Shown: positions 34,545 to 43,078 of the stretch, one piece after another
Position numbering within the stretch: the stretch's first letter is position 1
How the letters are laid out: each line of letters opens with the position of its first letter
Origin: Bradyrhizobium valentinum
GTDB taxonomy: Bacteria > Pseudomonadota > Alphaproteobacteria > Rhizobiales > Xanthobacteraceae
Length of the DNA stretch: 43,078 nucleotides
Assembly: GCF_001440405.1 (NCBI RefSeq)
Contig: NZ_LLXX01000130.1
Location: 18,609 to 61,686 of the forward strand
Reading direction: 5' to 3'
Program-made: the position numbers and the translations under genes
The notes under the pieces: generated by a model
The model's database searches: none
What the model was told of the DNA's origin: nothing
The model's input: only the letters and a program-made list of their open reading frames with translations

Positions 34545-36248
34545 TTACTTCGGCTTGAGGCGCTCGATTTCACTAAGCCGCTTCATGGCTGCCTGCTGCC
34601 GGAGCATTCCATAATTTATGCCGCTCGCGTTCAGCGAACTGCCTTCCTGATACGGGAATTGATCGAAATCGGAAAAGAACTCCTTGATCTTTCCCTGCAC
34701 AGGCACGATCAGCCACATGTTTTGGGCAAGGAAATTTACCGCTCCTCCTCCTTCCTCCATGCCGCGCTCGTAAGGGTCCATGCGCAAGTTGGCGATCAGC
34801 GACCATGACGGCACTTCGCGGGTCGCGGTCGCGATGTTTCCCTTCGATGCAGTGGCAAAGCTGAGCTTCCAGTCGTTCCAGCGGATCGCATTGAGATTGC
34901 CCCCCTGATCGAAATAGTAGATCGAATCGCGGGGTGGCGTCTGGGTCTCGCCCTTGAAGAACGGCATGAAGTTATAGCCATCGAGATGAACGCGGAAACT
35001 CTTGCCGCCTGTCCCGGCAAATCCCGCCCTCATCTTTTCCTTGATGTCCGGAATCCCGGCCGCTGCGCAAAGCGTCGGGAACCAATCGATCAGCGAGATG
35101 ATCTCGTTGTATTGCGTCCCCGGCTTCACCACGCCCGGCCATCGCACCATCATCGGGATGCGGAAGCCGCCCTCCCATGTCGTACCCTTCTCGCCATGAA
35201 ACGGCGTCATGGCTCCGTCCGGCCACAGAGCGATTTCAGCGCCGTTGTCAGTCGTGTAAAGGACGATGGTGTTGTCGGCGATGCCAAGATTGTCGAGCTG
35301 CTGGAGCAACTCACCGACCATTCCATCGTGCTCCGCCATGCCGTCAGCGTGAATGCCTTTGCCGGTCTTGCCACGAGATGACGGCTTCAAATGCGTGAAG
35401 ATGTGCATTCGCGTCGCATTGAACCAGACGAAAAACGGCCGATTTGCCCTGGCCTGGCGACCGATGAAGTCCTTGGCGGCACCCAGGAACTCCTCGTCCA
35501 CGGTCGGCATGCGCGCCGTGTTCAAGGGACCCGTGTCTTCGATCTTTCCATCCGCTGACGATTTGATGACGCCGCGTGGGCCAAACTGCTTACGGAAGTT
35601 CGGATCCTTCGGATAGAAGTAGCCTTCCGGCTCCTCTTCCGCGTTGAGATGATAGAGGTTTCCAAAGAACTCGTCGAAGCCGTGCTTGGTGGGAAGATGT
35701 TCGTCTCGGTCACCGAGATGGTTCTTGCCGAACTGGCCAGTAGCATAACCCTGGGTCTTCATGACGTCGGCAATGGTCGGCATCCAATCCTGGATACCAT
35801 GGGGATCTCCGGGCATGCCGATGGTGAGGAGGCCGGTCCGGAAAGGCTCCTGTCCCAGGATGAAGGAGGCACGGCCGGCTGTGCAGCTTTGCTGTCCGTA
35901 TGCATCCGTGAAGATGGCGCCCTCGCGCGCGATGCGGTCGATGTTGGGCGTGCGATATCCCATCATACCCATCGTGTAGGCGCTGATCTGCGGAATGCCG
36001 ATATCGTCGCCGAAGATGACGAGTATGTTCGGCCTACGGCCGGCAGCTGGCGCCGCCGGGGCCGCTGGTGCTGCTGGGGCCGCAGCGGGCGCGGCCTTCT
36101 GGGCCTGCGCGAGTGCTTGCGATGTCAGCGTTGCTGCCGCTACAAGGGATGACGAGCCGACCAATAACGCACGGCGGTCCATGGCTGCTTTGCCACTGCA
36201 CTTGGTATCGGTGACGATGTCGTTGTGCCAATTCTTCTGACTACTCAT
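34545..36248 (-). CDS. Tat-type exported arylsulfatase family enzyme
   Basis: The 567-residue protein starts at ATG 36248 with AAGGAG upstream. A long N-terminus leads to MDRRALLVGSSSLVAAATLT, a twin-arginine-like signal, then an Ala/Pro linker of AAP repeats (about 52-69). The sulfatase core follows: NILVIFGDDIGIPQ with the metal Asp pair, then SCTAGRASF, where Cys122 (C-x-A-x-R) is the residue converted to formylglycine. GKNHLGD, a metal-binding YTTDNGAE and WEGGFRIPMMVRWPG complete the active site. It should hydrolyse sulfate or phosphonate esters in the periplasm. No formylglycine-generating enzyme is encoded nearby. The MoxR/Bat genes lie directly upstream. Confidence 0.93.
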   Translation of the reverse strand: MSSQKNWHNDIVTDTKCSGKAAMDRRALLVGSSSLVAAATLTSQALAQAQKAAPAAAPAAPAAPAAPAAGRRPNILVIFGDDIGIPQISAYTMGMMGYRTPNIDRIAREGAIFTDAYGQQSCTAGRASFILGQEPFRTGLLTIGMPGDPHGIQDWMPTIADVMKTQGYATGQFGKNHLGDRDEHLPTKHGFDEFFGNLYHLNAEEEPEGYFYPKDPNFRKQFGPRGVIKSSADGKIEDTGPLNTARMPTVDEEFLGAAKDFIGRQARANRPFFVWFNATRMHIFTHLKPSSRGKTGKGIHADGMAEHDGMVGELLQQLDNLGIADNTIVLYTTDNGAEIALWPDGAMTPFHGEKGTTWEGGFRIPMMVRWPGVVKPGTQYNEIISLIDWFPTLCAAAGIPDIKEKMRAGFAGTGGKSFRVHLDGYNFMPFFKGETQTPPRDSIYYFDQGGNLNAIRWNDWKLSFATASKGNIATATREVPSWSLIANLRMDPYERGMEEGGGAVNFLAQNMWLIVPVQGKIKEFFSDFDQFPYQEGSSLNASGINYGMLRQQAAMKRLSEIERLKPK

Positions 36249-36331
36249 TCGACGCTCCTTGGCTACTCTGGGTCACTCGTTCTCATGATCTGGATTTTGT
36301 GCTGTGTTTGATCTGGCTTCGCATGCTCCTT

Positions 36332-37726
36332 TCATCGGGCCGGCTTTCTGCCCCCGTGGACGGACCTGCTCGAAGGACCGACCGGGTTCAGTTGCTGGGG
36401 TAAGCGCATATTGCTCCTGCGCCCTGCGCGCGGTCGCAATTTTCGTCGGGCGGCACTCACCCGGTGCAGCAGTTGATGCCGCGACCAACGGCCTGCGTCG
36501 CGTCGTGCTGCAAACAGCTCGGCTTCGATCGCGTCGATCTCCCGGTCCAGCACGGGGTCCCCTGCAGCCACCTTGAAGGCTTCGACCGTGTGGTCCGGTG
36601 TTGCCGCGCCAACATGCGGCAGCCAATGAAGCATGGCAAAATAAGCGGCCTTGGCATCGCCGCGACGGACCGCATGGCGAAATCGGCTGAAGGCAAAGGC
36701 CTCAGACTGCTCATACGCCTGCCGTCGGCGGCGATGATAGGCTGCGATCCTTCGCGCTACTCCAGGCGCGACCCGGATCAGTCCGGCGACAACGAGGGTC
36801 GCAAGGAGTGCGAACAGCCAGTGGTCCGCAATGAGATCGACGATGGCGGTCCAGTTCAGGCGCGCCTTCGGCGCGCTCGTCCCGGTTGCCTGCACAGCCG
36901 GATTTGGCGCCACCTGCATCGTCACTGCGTCGAGATGTGCGGTCTCGACGCGCCCTTCACCTACGTTCCACCAGCGCACATCAATCGCCGGCAGCGCATA
37001 GTCGCCGGGCTGCTGCAGAATGTAGGTCGCGGAATCCGTCCGCGTCGCCGTCAGCGCGTCGGTTCGCCCCTCGGTCTTGTCCTGCAGCGAGGGTTGCGCG
37101 GGATAGACGGCCAATCCCTCCACCGCCAGGAATGTCACTTGCGGCAACAGCATCGCCGGCGTTTCCGCCGCCTGGATCGTCACGGTGCGGGTGATGGAAT
37201 CCCCCACCTTGAGCCGGTCCGACGAACGCTGGACGGATTGCTCGACCGTCAACCGTCTGGCAGCGAGGTACGGGTCCAAGTCGGCCGCTGCATCGGGAAT
37301 GAAGGCGTCAAAGGACACGCGCGGCAGAGAAAGCAGTTCTTCGCGCGCGGCGGGCGGTTCTGCCGCGTACTTCACTTTCACCTTCTGATCTGAAATGGCG
37401 AAGGCGCCGGGCTCCTGCGGATAGATCGTGAACTCGAAGCGCACCCCGGCAAAGGCCACTCCATTACGTTCTTCAGAGAGATTGACGCTTTGCAACTGCC
37501 GCGTCACCGCGTTGCGGACCTGGAAGCCCGGCAACTCCGGCGGCGACGTCATGTAGTTCGGCGCCAGCACGTCGATGCGCAGCGTCGTGGGCTGCCCGAC
37601 CACGACGCGAGGAGGATCGAGAGTCACTTGCAGGATCGGCTTGGGTGCGTTGGTCTGCTGTGCCCATGCGCTGCACGACGCTACCGCTGCAAAGGCACAG
37701 ATCGCCATGGCGAAGGCGCGTTTCAT
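36332..37726 (-). CDS. batD: BatD-like membrane protein
   Basis: The 464-residue protein has a signal peptide (AMAICAFAAVASCSAWAQ) and extracytoplasmic Ig-like beta domains typical of BatD (LQVTLDPPRVVVGQPTTLRI; VGDSITRTVTIQAAETPAML). One transmembrane helix at about 310-332 (WLFALLATLVVAGLI) leads to a basic cytoplasmic tail with YHRRRRQAYEQSEAFAFSRF. Bat proteins are aerotolerance-linked partners of MoxR and VWA proteins in the inner membrane. Its start overlaps the end of the batB-type gene by four bases, so it is part of the same operon. An 83-bp gap separates it from the sulfatase gene. Confidence 0.85.
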   Translation of the reverse strand: MKRAFAMAICAFAAVASCSAWAQQTNAPKPILQVTLDPPRVVVGQPTTLRIDVLAPNYMTSPPELPGFQVRNAVTRQLQSVNLSEERNGVAFAGVRFEFTIYPQEPGAFAISDQKVKVKYAAEPPAAREELLSLPRVSFDAFIPDAAADLDPYLAARRLTVEQSVQRSSDRLKVGDSITRTVTIQAAETPAMLLPQVTFLAVEGLAVYPAQPSLQDKTEGRTDALTATRTDSATYILQQPGDYALPAIDVRWWNVGEGRVETAHLDAVTMQVAPNPAVQATGTSAPKARLNWTAIVDLIADHWLFALLATLVVAGLIRVAPGVARRIAAYHRRRRQAYEQSEAFAFSRFRHAVRRGDAKAAYFAMLHWLPHVGAATPDHTVEAFKVAAGDPVLDREIDAIEAELFAARRDAGRWSRHQLLHRVSAARRKLRPRAGRRSNMRLPQQLNPVGPSSRSVHGGRKPAR

Positions 37727-39246
37727 GGCCTGCTCCCTGCGCTCGACGCACCGGTCGCCTGGATCGCGAACTTCAGCTTGAGGAAATCCGCCGGCGTTGT
37801 CTGCACCGCGCGCATCCAGGCTTCTGCGGCGCCGGCCGTGGTGACGTCTTCCGGCCTGACCTGAATGCGCTTGCCGCCCTTCTGTTTGGGGTCGACGCGC
37901 ATCTCATCCGCCTTTTGGTCCGGCGGCGCGCTGTCGTCCTGCTCCTGCTTGCGGCGTTTTTCCTCCTGCGCCTCGAAAAGAGCGGCGACGATCGCACGAT
38001 TGGCTTTTGCCGCGAGATGGCCGGGTTGCGCCTTCAACACCTCGTCATACGCCTTGATCGACTTTTCCCAGGCATGGTTCTGCGCTTCGGCATTGCCGAG
38101 CGCGAAGCGACCCTCCACAGTATCGACCTTGCGAAATTCCTGCGCGGCGGTCAGGAAGTCGAGGGCGCGGTATGCGGCAATCCCGCGCCACATCGGATCG
38201 TCAAAGCGTTGAGCCGCCGTGGTGTAATCGCCCCGATCGAACGCAATCCGTCCCTGCTGGTCCGGCGTCAACCACAAATCCGCAAAGCGGTGCGGCCGTT
38301 CCTGTGCTTTCGCCGGCAATGCATGCAATGCGACCACCAGCGCGACCGCCCACGCCACCGTCGTTCCGCGCCGGAACCAGAGCAGGCAAAGAAGCGCGAG
38401 CGGAAACAGCAGCCAATAGCCCTCGTCGCGCCATTGCATGCCGAACGCATCGCCTTGCGCTGACTGGAAGCGGCTTTCGATCCGGCGTTCGATCGCATGG
38501 ATGTCAGAGCCGTCCACACTGACGTGCACGACGTCGGAGCCGAGGCCCATCCCCTCCCCGGCTTGTGCCGGCGCCATCCTCAACATCGCGACGCCGTTGC
38601 GGCCGGCTGCCTGACGGATCGCGGCTTCGTCGAGGTCATCGGCCACGACAAGGATGGTACCTGCTACCGGCTCGGCTGCGAGAAACTGGGTCGCGAGCGC
38701 AACGGCGGCTGTGACATTCTTTCCGTCCCCAGGCATCAGGCCGGTCGCAAGCGCCGCCAGGAACGGCTCTGTAACCGAACGGTCGTCGGTCAGGGGCATC
38801 ACGAGGTGGGCGGTGCCGGCGTAGGCGATCAGTCCGCTTCGGGCGCCGGCGCGGACGCCGAGCAAATCGCGGATTTTCTGCTTGGCCCTTTCGAGGCGCG
38901 TAGGCGCGACATCGGCCTGGTCCATCGACGTGCTCAAGGCGAGCACAATCATCAGCGGCGCCTTGTCCTCGACGAAAGGCGGCAGTTCGCGCCGCCAGGT
39001 CGGTCCCGATAGGGCGACAATGCCGAGCACCATGCCAGCCGTCACGAGGTAGAGCGGGCTAACGCCGCGCCCTTGGCCCGGCCGCACAATCAGGTGCTGC
39101 AGGAGATGCGGCGCGATCACGCCGGCCCATTGCGCTCGAGGGTCCTGCCGCCGGAGCAGCATGGCGAAGATCGCCGCGACCGGAATAAGCGCGAGCAGCC
39201 ACATTGGCCGCAACAGGTGGAACGGAATGCCGGCTGCGTCATGCAT
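37723..39246 (-). CDS. batB: BatB-type VWA protein fused to a TPR (BatC-like) domain
   Basis: The 507-residue protein has two N-terminal membrane helices, a VWA domain (about 95-270), a further pair of hydrophobic segments (about 275-310) and a TPR-like C-terminus (about 330-430: WRGIAAYRALDFLTAAQEFR; KSIKAYDEVLKAQPGHLAAK). This combines BatB and BatC in one chain. The VWA metal site is altered: the DxSxS motif reads ALSTS, with Ala103 in place of the first Asp, so metal binding is doubtful. The last 70 residues are charged and rich in Gln and Lys. Its start overlaps the batA stop by eight bases. Confidence 0.87.
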   Translation of the reverse strand: MHDAAGIPFHLLRPMWLLALIPVAAIFAMLLRRQDPRAQWAGVIAPHLLQHLIVRPGQGRGVSPLYLVTAGMVLGIVALSGPTWRRELPPFVEDKAPLMIVLALSTSMDQADVAPTRLERAKQKIRDLLGVRAGARSGLIAYAGTAHLVMPLTDDRSVTEPFLAALATGLMPGDGKNVTAAVALATQFLAAEPVAGTILVVADDLDEAAIRQAAGRNGVAMLRMAPAQAGEGMGLGSDVVHVSVDGSDIHAIERRIESRFQSAQGDAFGMQWRDEGYWLLFPLALLCLLWFRRGTTVAWAVALVVALHALPAKAQERPHRFADLWLTPDQQGRIAFDRGDYTTAAQRFDDPMWRGIAAYRALDFLTAAQEFRKVDTVEGRFALGNAEAQNHAWEKSIKAYDEVLKAQPGHLAAKANRAIVAALFEAQEEKRRKQEQDDSAPPDQKADEMRVDPKQKGGKRIQVRPEDVTTAGAAEAWMRAVQTTPADFLKLKFAIQATGASSAGSRP

Positions 39247-40237
39247 GACGAAGCGCTCCTTTCCGTTCCCGTTCGCCGGTCAGCCACAGGCCCAGCCACA
39301 ACGCCAACCCTAGAACGACCGCAGCACCAAGCGGCCACTGGAACAGCGGCAGCTTCGGGCGCCACGACAACGCGTCGAGTTTTGCGGGTGCGAGCCGGTC
39401 GATGTCGGCATAGATCGCCTGCAACTGCGCGCCGTCCTCGGCGCGGAAGAAGCGTCCGCCTGTTGTTGCCGCCACGGATTGCAGCACGCCGAGATCGACC
39501 CGGTTCTCGCCCGAGGCCGCGGGATCGCCGACACCAATCGTGTAAACTGCCACATCCTTCTGGCGCGCGATGTCGGCGGCGTGTTCGGGCGGCACACGGC
39601 TCGCCGTGTCGTTGCCGTCGGTCAGCAGGATCAAAAGCTTCTGCTTTGCGCGGCTTCCCTCCAGCGTCTTGATGGCAAGCCCGATAGTGTCCCCGATCGC
39701 CGTCTGCTGTCCGGCCATGCCGACCTGGGTCTGCTCGAGTAGTTGCGCCGCAGTCTGCAGATCCTGCGTAAACGGCACCTGCACGTAGGCCTTGGTCCCG
39801 AACAGGATCAGCGCGACGCGATCGCCGCGCCGCCGCGCGATGAAATCTTTGATAACCCGCTTGACGCCATCGAGACGAGTGAGGGTCGCACCGTCAGCGG
39901 TGCGAAAATCCCTCTGCTCCATCGAGCCGGAAATATCGATCGCGAGGATGAGATCGCGCGCGGAAACCTCGCGCGTTATGGCTTCACCGACCCACTGCGG
40001 ACGCGCCAGCGCCGCGATGATCAATGTCCAGATCAGGATCGCCACGATCATCTGAACACGCCGCCGCTCCAGCACCACCGCGCCCCGTTGCGGAGTCTGC
40101 CCTGTGGCTGCCGCGAGCCGGTCGAAGAACGGGATCTGCACCGACGCCTGACGCGCGCGGTATGGCGGCAGCCACCACCACGCCAGTATCGGCAGCGGCA
40201 GCAAGGCAAGCATCCATGGCCAGGCGAACTCAAACAT
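39239..40237 (-). CDS. batA: BatA-type VWA membrane protein
   Basis: The 332-residue protein has the classic BatA plan: an N-terminal helix (WPWMLALLPLPILAWWWLPP), a second at about 60-78, a VWA domain and a C-terminal helix (LGAAVVLGLALWLGLWL). The MIDAS motif is intact as DISGSM (Asp101), with the Thr in ILLTDGNDTAS as a further ligand. In this family the VWA domain faces the cytoplasm or periplasm beside MoxR partners and binds client proteins. Both ends overlap the neighbouring genes by eight bases, so translation is tightly coupled. Confidence 0.9.
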   Translation of the reverse strand: MFEFAWPWMLALLPLPILAWWWLPPYRARQASVQIPFFDRLAAATGQTPQRGAVVLERRRVQMIVAILIWTLIIAALARPQWVGEAITREVSARDLILAIDISGSMEQRDFRTADGATLTRLDGVKRVIKDFIARRRGDRVALILFGTKAYVQVPFTQDLQTAAQLLEQTQVGMAGQQTAIGDTIGLAIKTLEGSRAKQKLLILLTDGNDTASRVPPEHAADIARQKDVAVYTIGVGDPAASGENRVDLGVLQSVAATTGGRFFRAEDGAQLQAIYADIDRLAPAKLDALSWRPKLPLFQWPLGAAVVLGLALWLGLWLTGERERKGALRHA

Positions 40238-40721
40238 GGTGCACCTTGATCCAGCGATGGACGAGGTCGGCCAGCGCCTCGAGCTGGTCGCGATCGGGCG
40301 GGGTCCGTTGATACGGCGCCGAGATCAGCAAGCGTCCCGCGCCTTGCGAGAACTCCTGTCCGCCATAACTGCGGTCGAGAAACGCGAGCCACGCCGGGCC
40401 GGCGAGCGGAGCGACGGCCTCGCGCGCAAAGGCCCCCAGCGCCGTTCGGCGCACGAGCACGCTCAACCGCATCGCAACCTGGTCCGGCGCTGCGTCTGCC
40501 GCACGCCGTATACCGTCCAGTTCGGCGAGCGCCTCGCGCCGGTATCGATTAGCGCGGTACTGATGCACGAACCGCCAGATTGCCAGCAGAGCCAACACCG
40601 CGACCAGCGCGATTGCGACGCGCAACGGCCAGGTCTGCGGCCAGAGACTTACTTCCTGCGGGAGCGGAATATCGATCAAGCCCGCGAGCGGATCGCCCTG
40701 TTTGGTTTGCGCGTCAGCCAA
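40230..40721 (-). CDS. DUF4381 membrane protein of the MoxR/Bat cluster
   Basis: A TTG at 40721 has GAGGGGGG upstream at ideal spacing and gives 163 residues starting MADAQTKQGDPLAGLIDI, the usual DUF4381 opening. An ATG at 40742 (170 residues) is the alternative. The N-terminal DPLAGLIDIPLPQEVSLWPQ is followed by one membrane helix (LRVAIALVAVLALLAIWRF) and a basic, helical cytoplasmic part with a C-terminal LDRSYGG...DLVHRWIKVHH. DUF4381 proteins occur almost only between DUF58 and batA genes, and this gene sits exactly there. It overlaps both neighbours by eight bases. Confidence 0.85.
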   Translation of the reverse strand: MADAQTKQGDPLAGLIDIPLPQEVSLWPQTWPLRVAIALVAVLALLAIWRFVHQYRANRYRREALAELDGIRRAADAAPDQVAMRLSVLVRRTALGAFAREAVAPLAGPAWLAFLDRSYGGQEFSQGAGRLLISAPYQRTPPDRDQLEALADLVHRWIKVHHV

Positions 40722-41697
40722 TGCTCGCCCCCCTCTGAGCATGGCCGCGGCGTCCGCTGCGGTTCGGCAGGGCACCGAGCAGGTGGCGAAGCTGTTGGGC
40801 CGTATCCTCGGCAGCGCTGAGCGGCAGCACCGGGACGCCAAGCTCCCGCGTCCAGGCAAACACGTCCTTGAGCCGCTCCTGCAGCGCCTGCGAGATGTTT
40901 TGGCGGACGCCTTCGCGCCCTACTTCCAGATGTATCTGCAGCTCGCCGTCCGTCACCGTCATGCTGGCTGTGGCCGGCAGGTCGCTCTGCAGGGGATCGT
41001 GCACCAGCAGTGCCACGATGTCGTTGTGGCGGGCCATTGCGCCGATCATCTTGCGCGTCTCTTCATCCGCGCCGTCGAAGTCGCTGATGATAATGACCGC
41101 CGCATCGTGCAGAGCGCGCCGCAGCGCCTGCTGCAGCGCCTTGTTCAGCATCGATGGTGATGCAGACAAGCCGCGGCCGACCCCGAGCGACCGGTTATGC
41201 GCAACGATCGCCATCAGGATTTGCAGTACGGTCGAGCGGCTGCGCCGGGGACGGAATTCAACGAATTCGCGGTCGTCGAACACGATGGCTCCGACCCGAT
41301 CGCCGGCGCCAAGAATGCGCCAGGCGCTGATCGCAGCCGCTTCGGCGGCTGCAACCGATTTCATCGCGCGCCGGCTGCCGAAGAACATCGACAGCCGCTG
41401 ATCGACGACCAGGAGTGCCGGCCGGTCGCGCTCCTCGTTGAAGACGCGCACATGCGGCTTCTGCAGGCGCGCCGTCACCTTCCAGTCGATCGAGCGGACA
41501 TCGTCGCCGGAACGATAGTCGCGGATCTCCTCGAAGTTGAGCCCGCGCCCCCGCATGCGAGAGGCGAAGCGGCCGGACAACAGGCTGCGCACCGACTGAC
41601 GCGGCAGAAACGAGACCTTGCGTCCGCGGTATTCAAGCGCGAGCAGATCATCGAAGCTGACGTAGACACCCGGCATGCTGACTGTCACGTCGGCCAT
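40714..41697 (-). CDS. DUF58 VWA-like protein of the MoxR/Bat cluster
   Basis: The ATG at 41697 (GAGGG upstream) gives 327 residues and lies eight bases downstream of the moxR stop codon. The DUF58 signature GRGLNFEEIRDYRSGDDVRS and IDWKVTARLQKPHVRVFNEE is complete, followed by a VWA-like fold with LLVVDQRLSM in place of a MIDAS start and VIIISDFDGADEE. No membrane helix was seen, so it is cytoplasmic. DUF58 proteins are constant partners of MoxR ATPases and probably link the ATPase to the Bat membrane proteins. Confidence 0.9.
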   Translation of the reverse strand: MADVTVSMPGVYVSFDDLLALEYRGRKVSFLPRQSVRSLLSGRFASRMRGRGLNFEEIRDYRSGDDVRSIDWKVTARLQKPHVRVFNEERDRPALLVVDQRLSMFFGSRRAMKSVAAAEAAAISAWRILGAGDRVGAIVFDDREFVEFRPRRSRSTVLQILMAIVAHNRSLGVGRGLSASPSMLNKALQQALRRALHDAAVIIISDFDGADEETRKMIGAMARHNDIVALLVHDPLQSDLPATASMTVTDGELQIHLEVGREGVRQNISQALQERLKDVFAWTRELGVPVLPLSAAEDTAQQLRHLLGALPNRSGRRGHAQRGASIG

Positions 41698-41704
41698 GGC
41701 GCCC

Positions 41705-42739
<1,035 letters not shown>

Positions 42740-42746
42740 GTTTCTT

Positions 42747-42794
42747 TCACTCGCGCGATTGCGAATTCCCGGCCGCCAAAGTCTTGTCACTCAT
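42747..42794 (-). CDS. Possible 15-residue leader peptide upstream of moxR
   Basis: AGGAG stands before ATG 42794, and the frame MSDKTLAAGNSQSRE ends with TGA seven bases before the moxR ATG. Its ribosome site is stronger than that of moxR itself (GAAAGAAAC). It may aid re-initiation at moxR or be a relic of an older start. No attenuator structure was identified. Confidence 0.35.
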   Translation of the reverse strand: MSDKTLAAGNSQSRE

Positions 42795-42878
42795 TCGACA
42801 CTCCTGGCTTCAAAAATTTCAGTATCGTCTGACCCTTCGTTGAGCCCGCTGCTCTCTATCGCGTCAGCACGATCCCAA

Positions 42879-43078
42879 TTACCGTCGTCGTCCTCCGCCA
42901 CCATGGAATCCTCCACCACCGTGGAAGCCGCCGCCGCGAAGCGCCGCGCCGCCACCGCGAAAACCGCCGCCCGCGCGAATGCTCTGGGCACGTGCTCCGC
43001 CCGGATTCGGCCGCGCACCGACGCGCGCCCGGTTGATATTCGGCCGTTGCGCGACAGCGCGATTGCCGGCCCCGGTGC
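42879..43078 (-). CDS. Glycine-rich protein, C-terminal part (partial)
   Basis: A minus-strand frame is open from the window edge to a TAA at 42879-42881 and covers 65 complete codons. It reads NRAVAQRPNINRARVGARPN, then a Gly-rich end with RAGGGFRGGG and two FHGGGG units before GRRR. Asn/Arg/Pro-rich stretches ending in FHGGGG repeats are typical of exported hypothetical proteins in Bradyrhizobium, for example with DUF3300-type N-termini; that domain is not visible here, so no function is assigned. It runs in the moxR direction about 85 bp before the leader ORF and may be the first gene of the cluster seen here. Confidence 0.6.
   Translation of the reverse strand, partial: TGAGNRAVAQRPNINRARVGARPNPGGARAQSIRAGGGFRGGGAALRGGGFHGGGGFHGGGGRRR

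Noticed and set aside
36273..36626. 117-codon minus-strand ORF at the end of batD
   Set aside because: Overlaps the batD C-terminus in another frame; no start site and no recognisable domain.

Overview
The window reads as a chromosomal segment of a high-GC alphaproteobacterium, most likely Bradyrhizobium or a close Bradyrhizobiaceae relative. Reasons: a RegS/RegR-type redox two-component pair at the left edge, the alphaproteobacterial repair protein MmcB, an HWE-type sensor kinase, several poly(A)-free GC-rich palindromic intergenic repeats of the REP kind, and overall protein flavour. The species call is an inference; no rRNA or marker gene is present.

Layout. 1-1708 holds the end of a RegS-like kinase and RegR with a TTG start. 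1843-9872 is ordinary housekeeping and accessory metabolism: SulP anion transporter, MmcB, an exported VWA protein, an RMND1/YagE-type membrane protein, an MBL-fold hydrolase, a PHB-depolymerase-type esterase and an MFS exporter. 10157-15865 has a luciferase-like monooxygenase, a cytochrome P450, a cupin, an SDR and an HWE histidine kinase. 16086-22137 has a PAS-GGDEF-EAL protein, a cyclic-nucleotide-domain patatin, an SsuD-like monooxygenase, YccF and a universal stress protein. Six palindromic repeats of at least three families sit between these genes.

22311-25830 is a decayed integrative element. It starts with a truncated tRNA-Arg copy followed 166 bp later by an intact tRNA-Arg(CCG). A large serine recombinase pseudogene runs into that tRNA and carries a nonsense codon and two frameshifts. 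Behind it come a GNAT fragment, an intact ArsR-SRPBCC operon whose start codon sits in a perfect 26-bp palindrome, a degenerate tRNA(CAU) copy, and three tandem 13-bp repeats that look like a transposon end.

25957-29081 encodes a membrane adenylate cyclase translationally coupled to an orphan ABC-type periplasmic binding protein. 29391-30401 is a MetA/SphA-type outer membrane channel protein.

From the right edge back to 30403 every gene is on the minus strand with overlaps or short gaps: a glycine-rich protein (partial), MoxR ATPase, DUF58, DUF4381, BatA, a BatB-TPR fusion, BatD, a Tat-type sulfatase, a broken HAD hydrolase, two DUF1254/DUF1214 exported proteins, DUF3302 and an HlyD-type adaptor. 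The MoxR/VWA set is a membrane-anchored chaperone-like machine. Its linkage to a folded-export sulfatase suggests, as inference, that it matures or activates that enzyme or other envelope proteins of this cluster.
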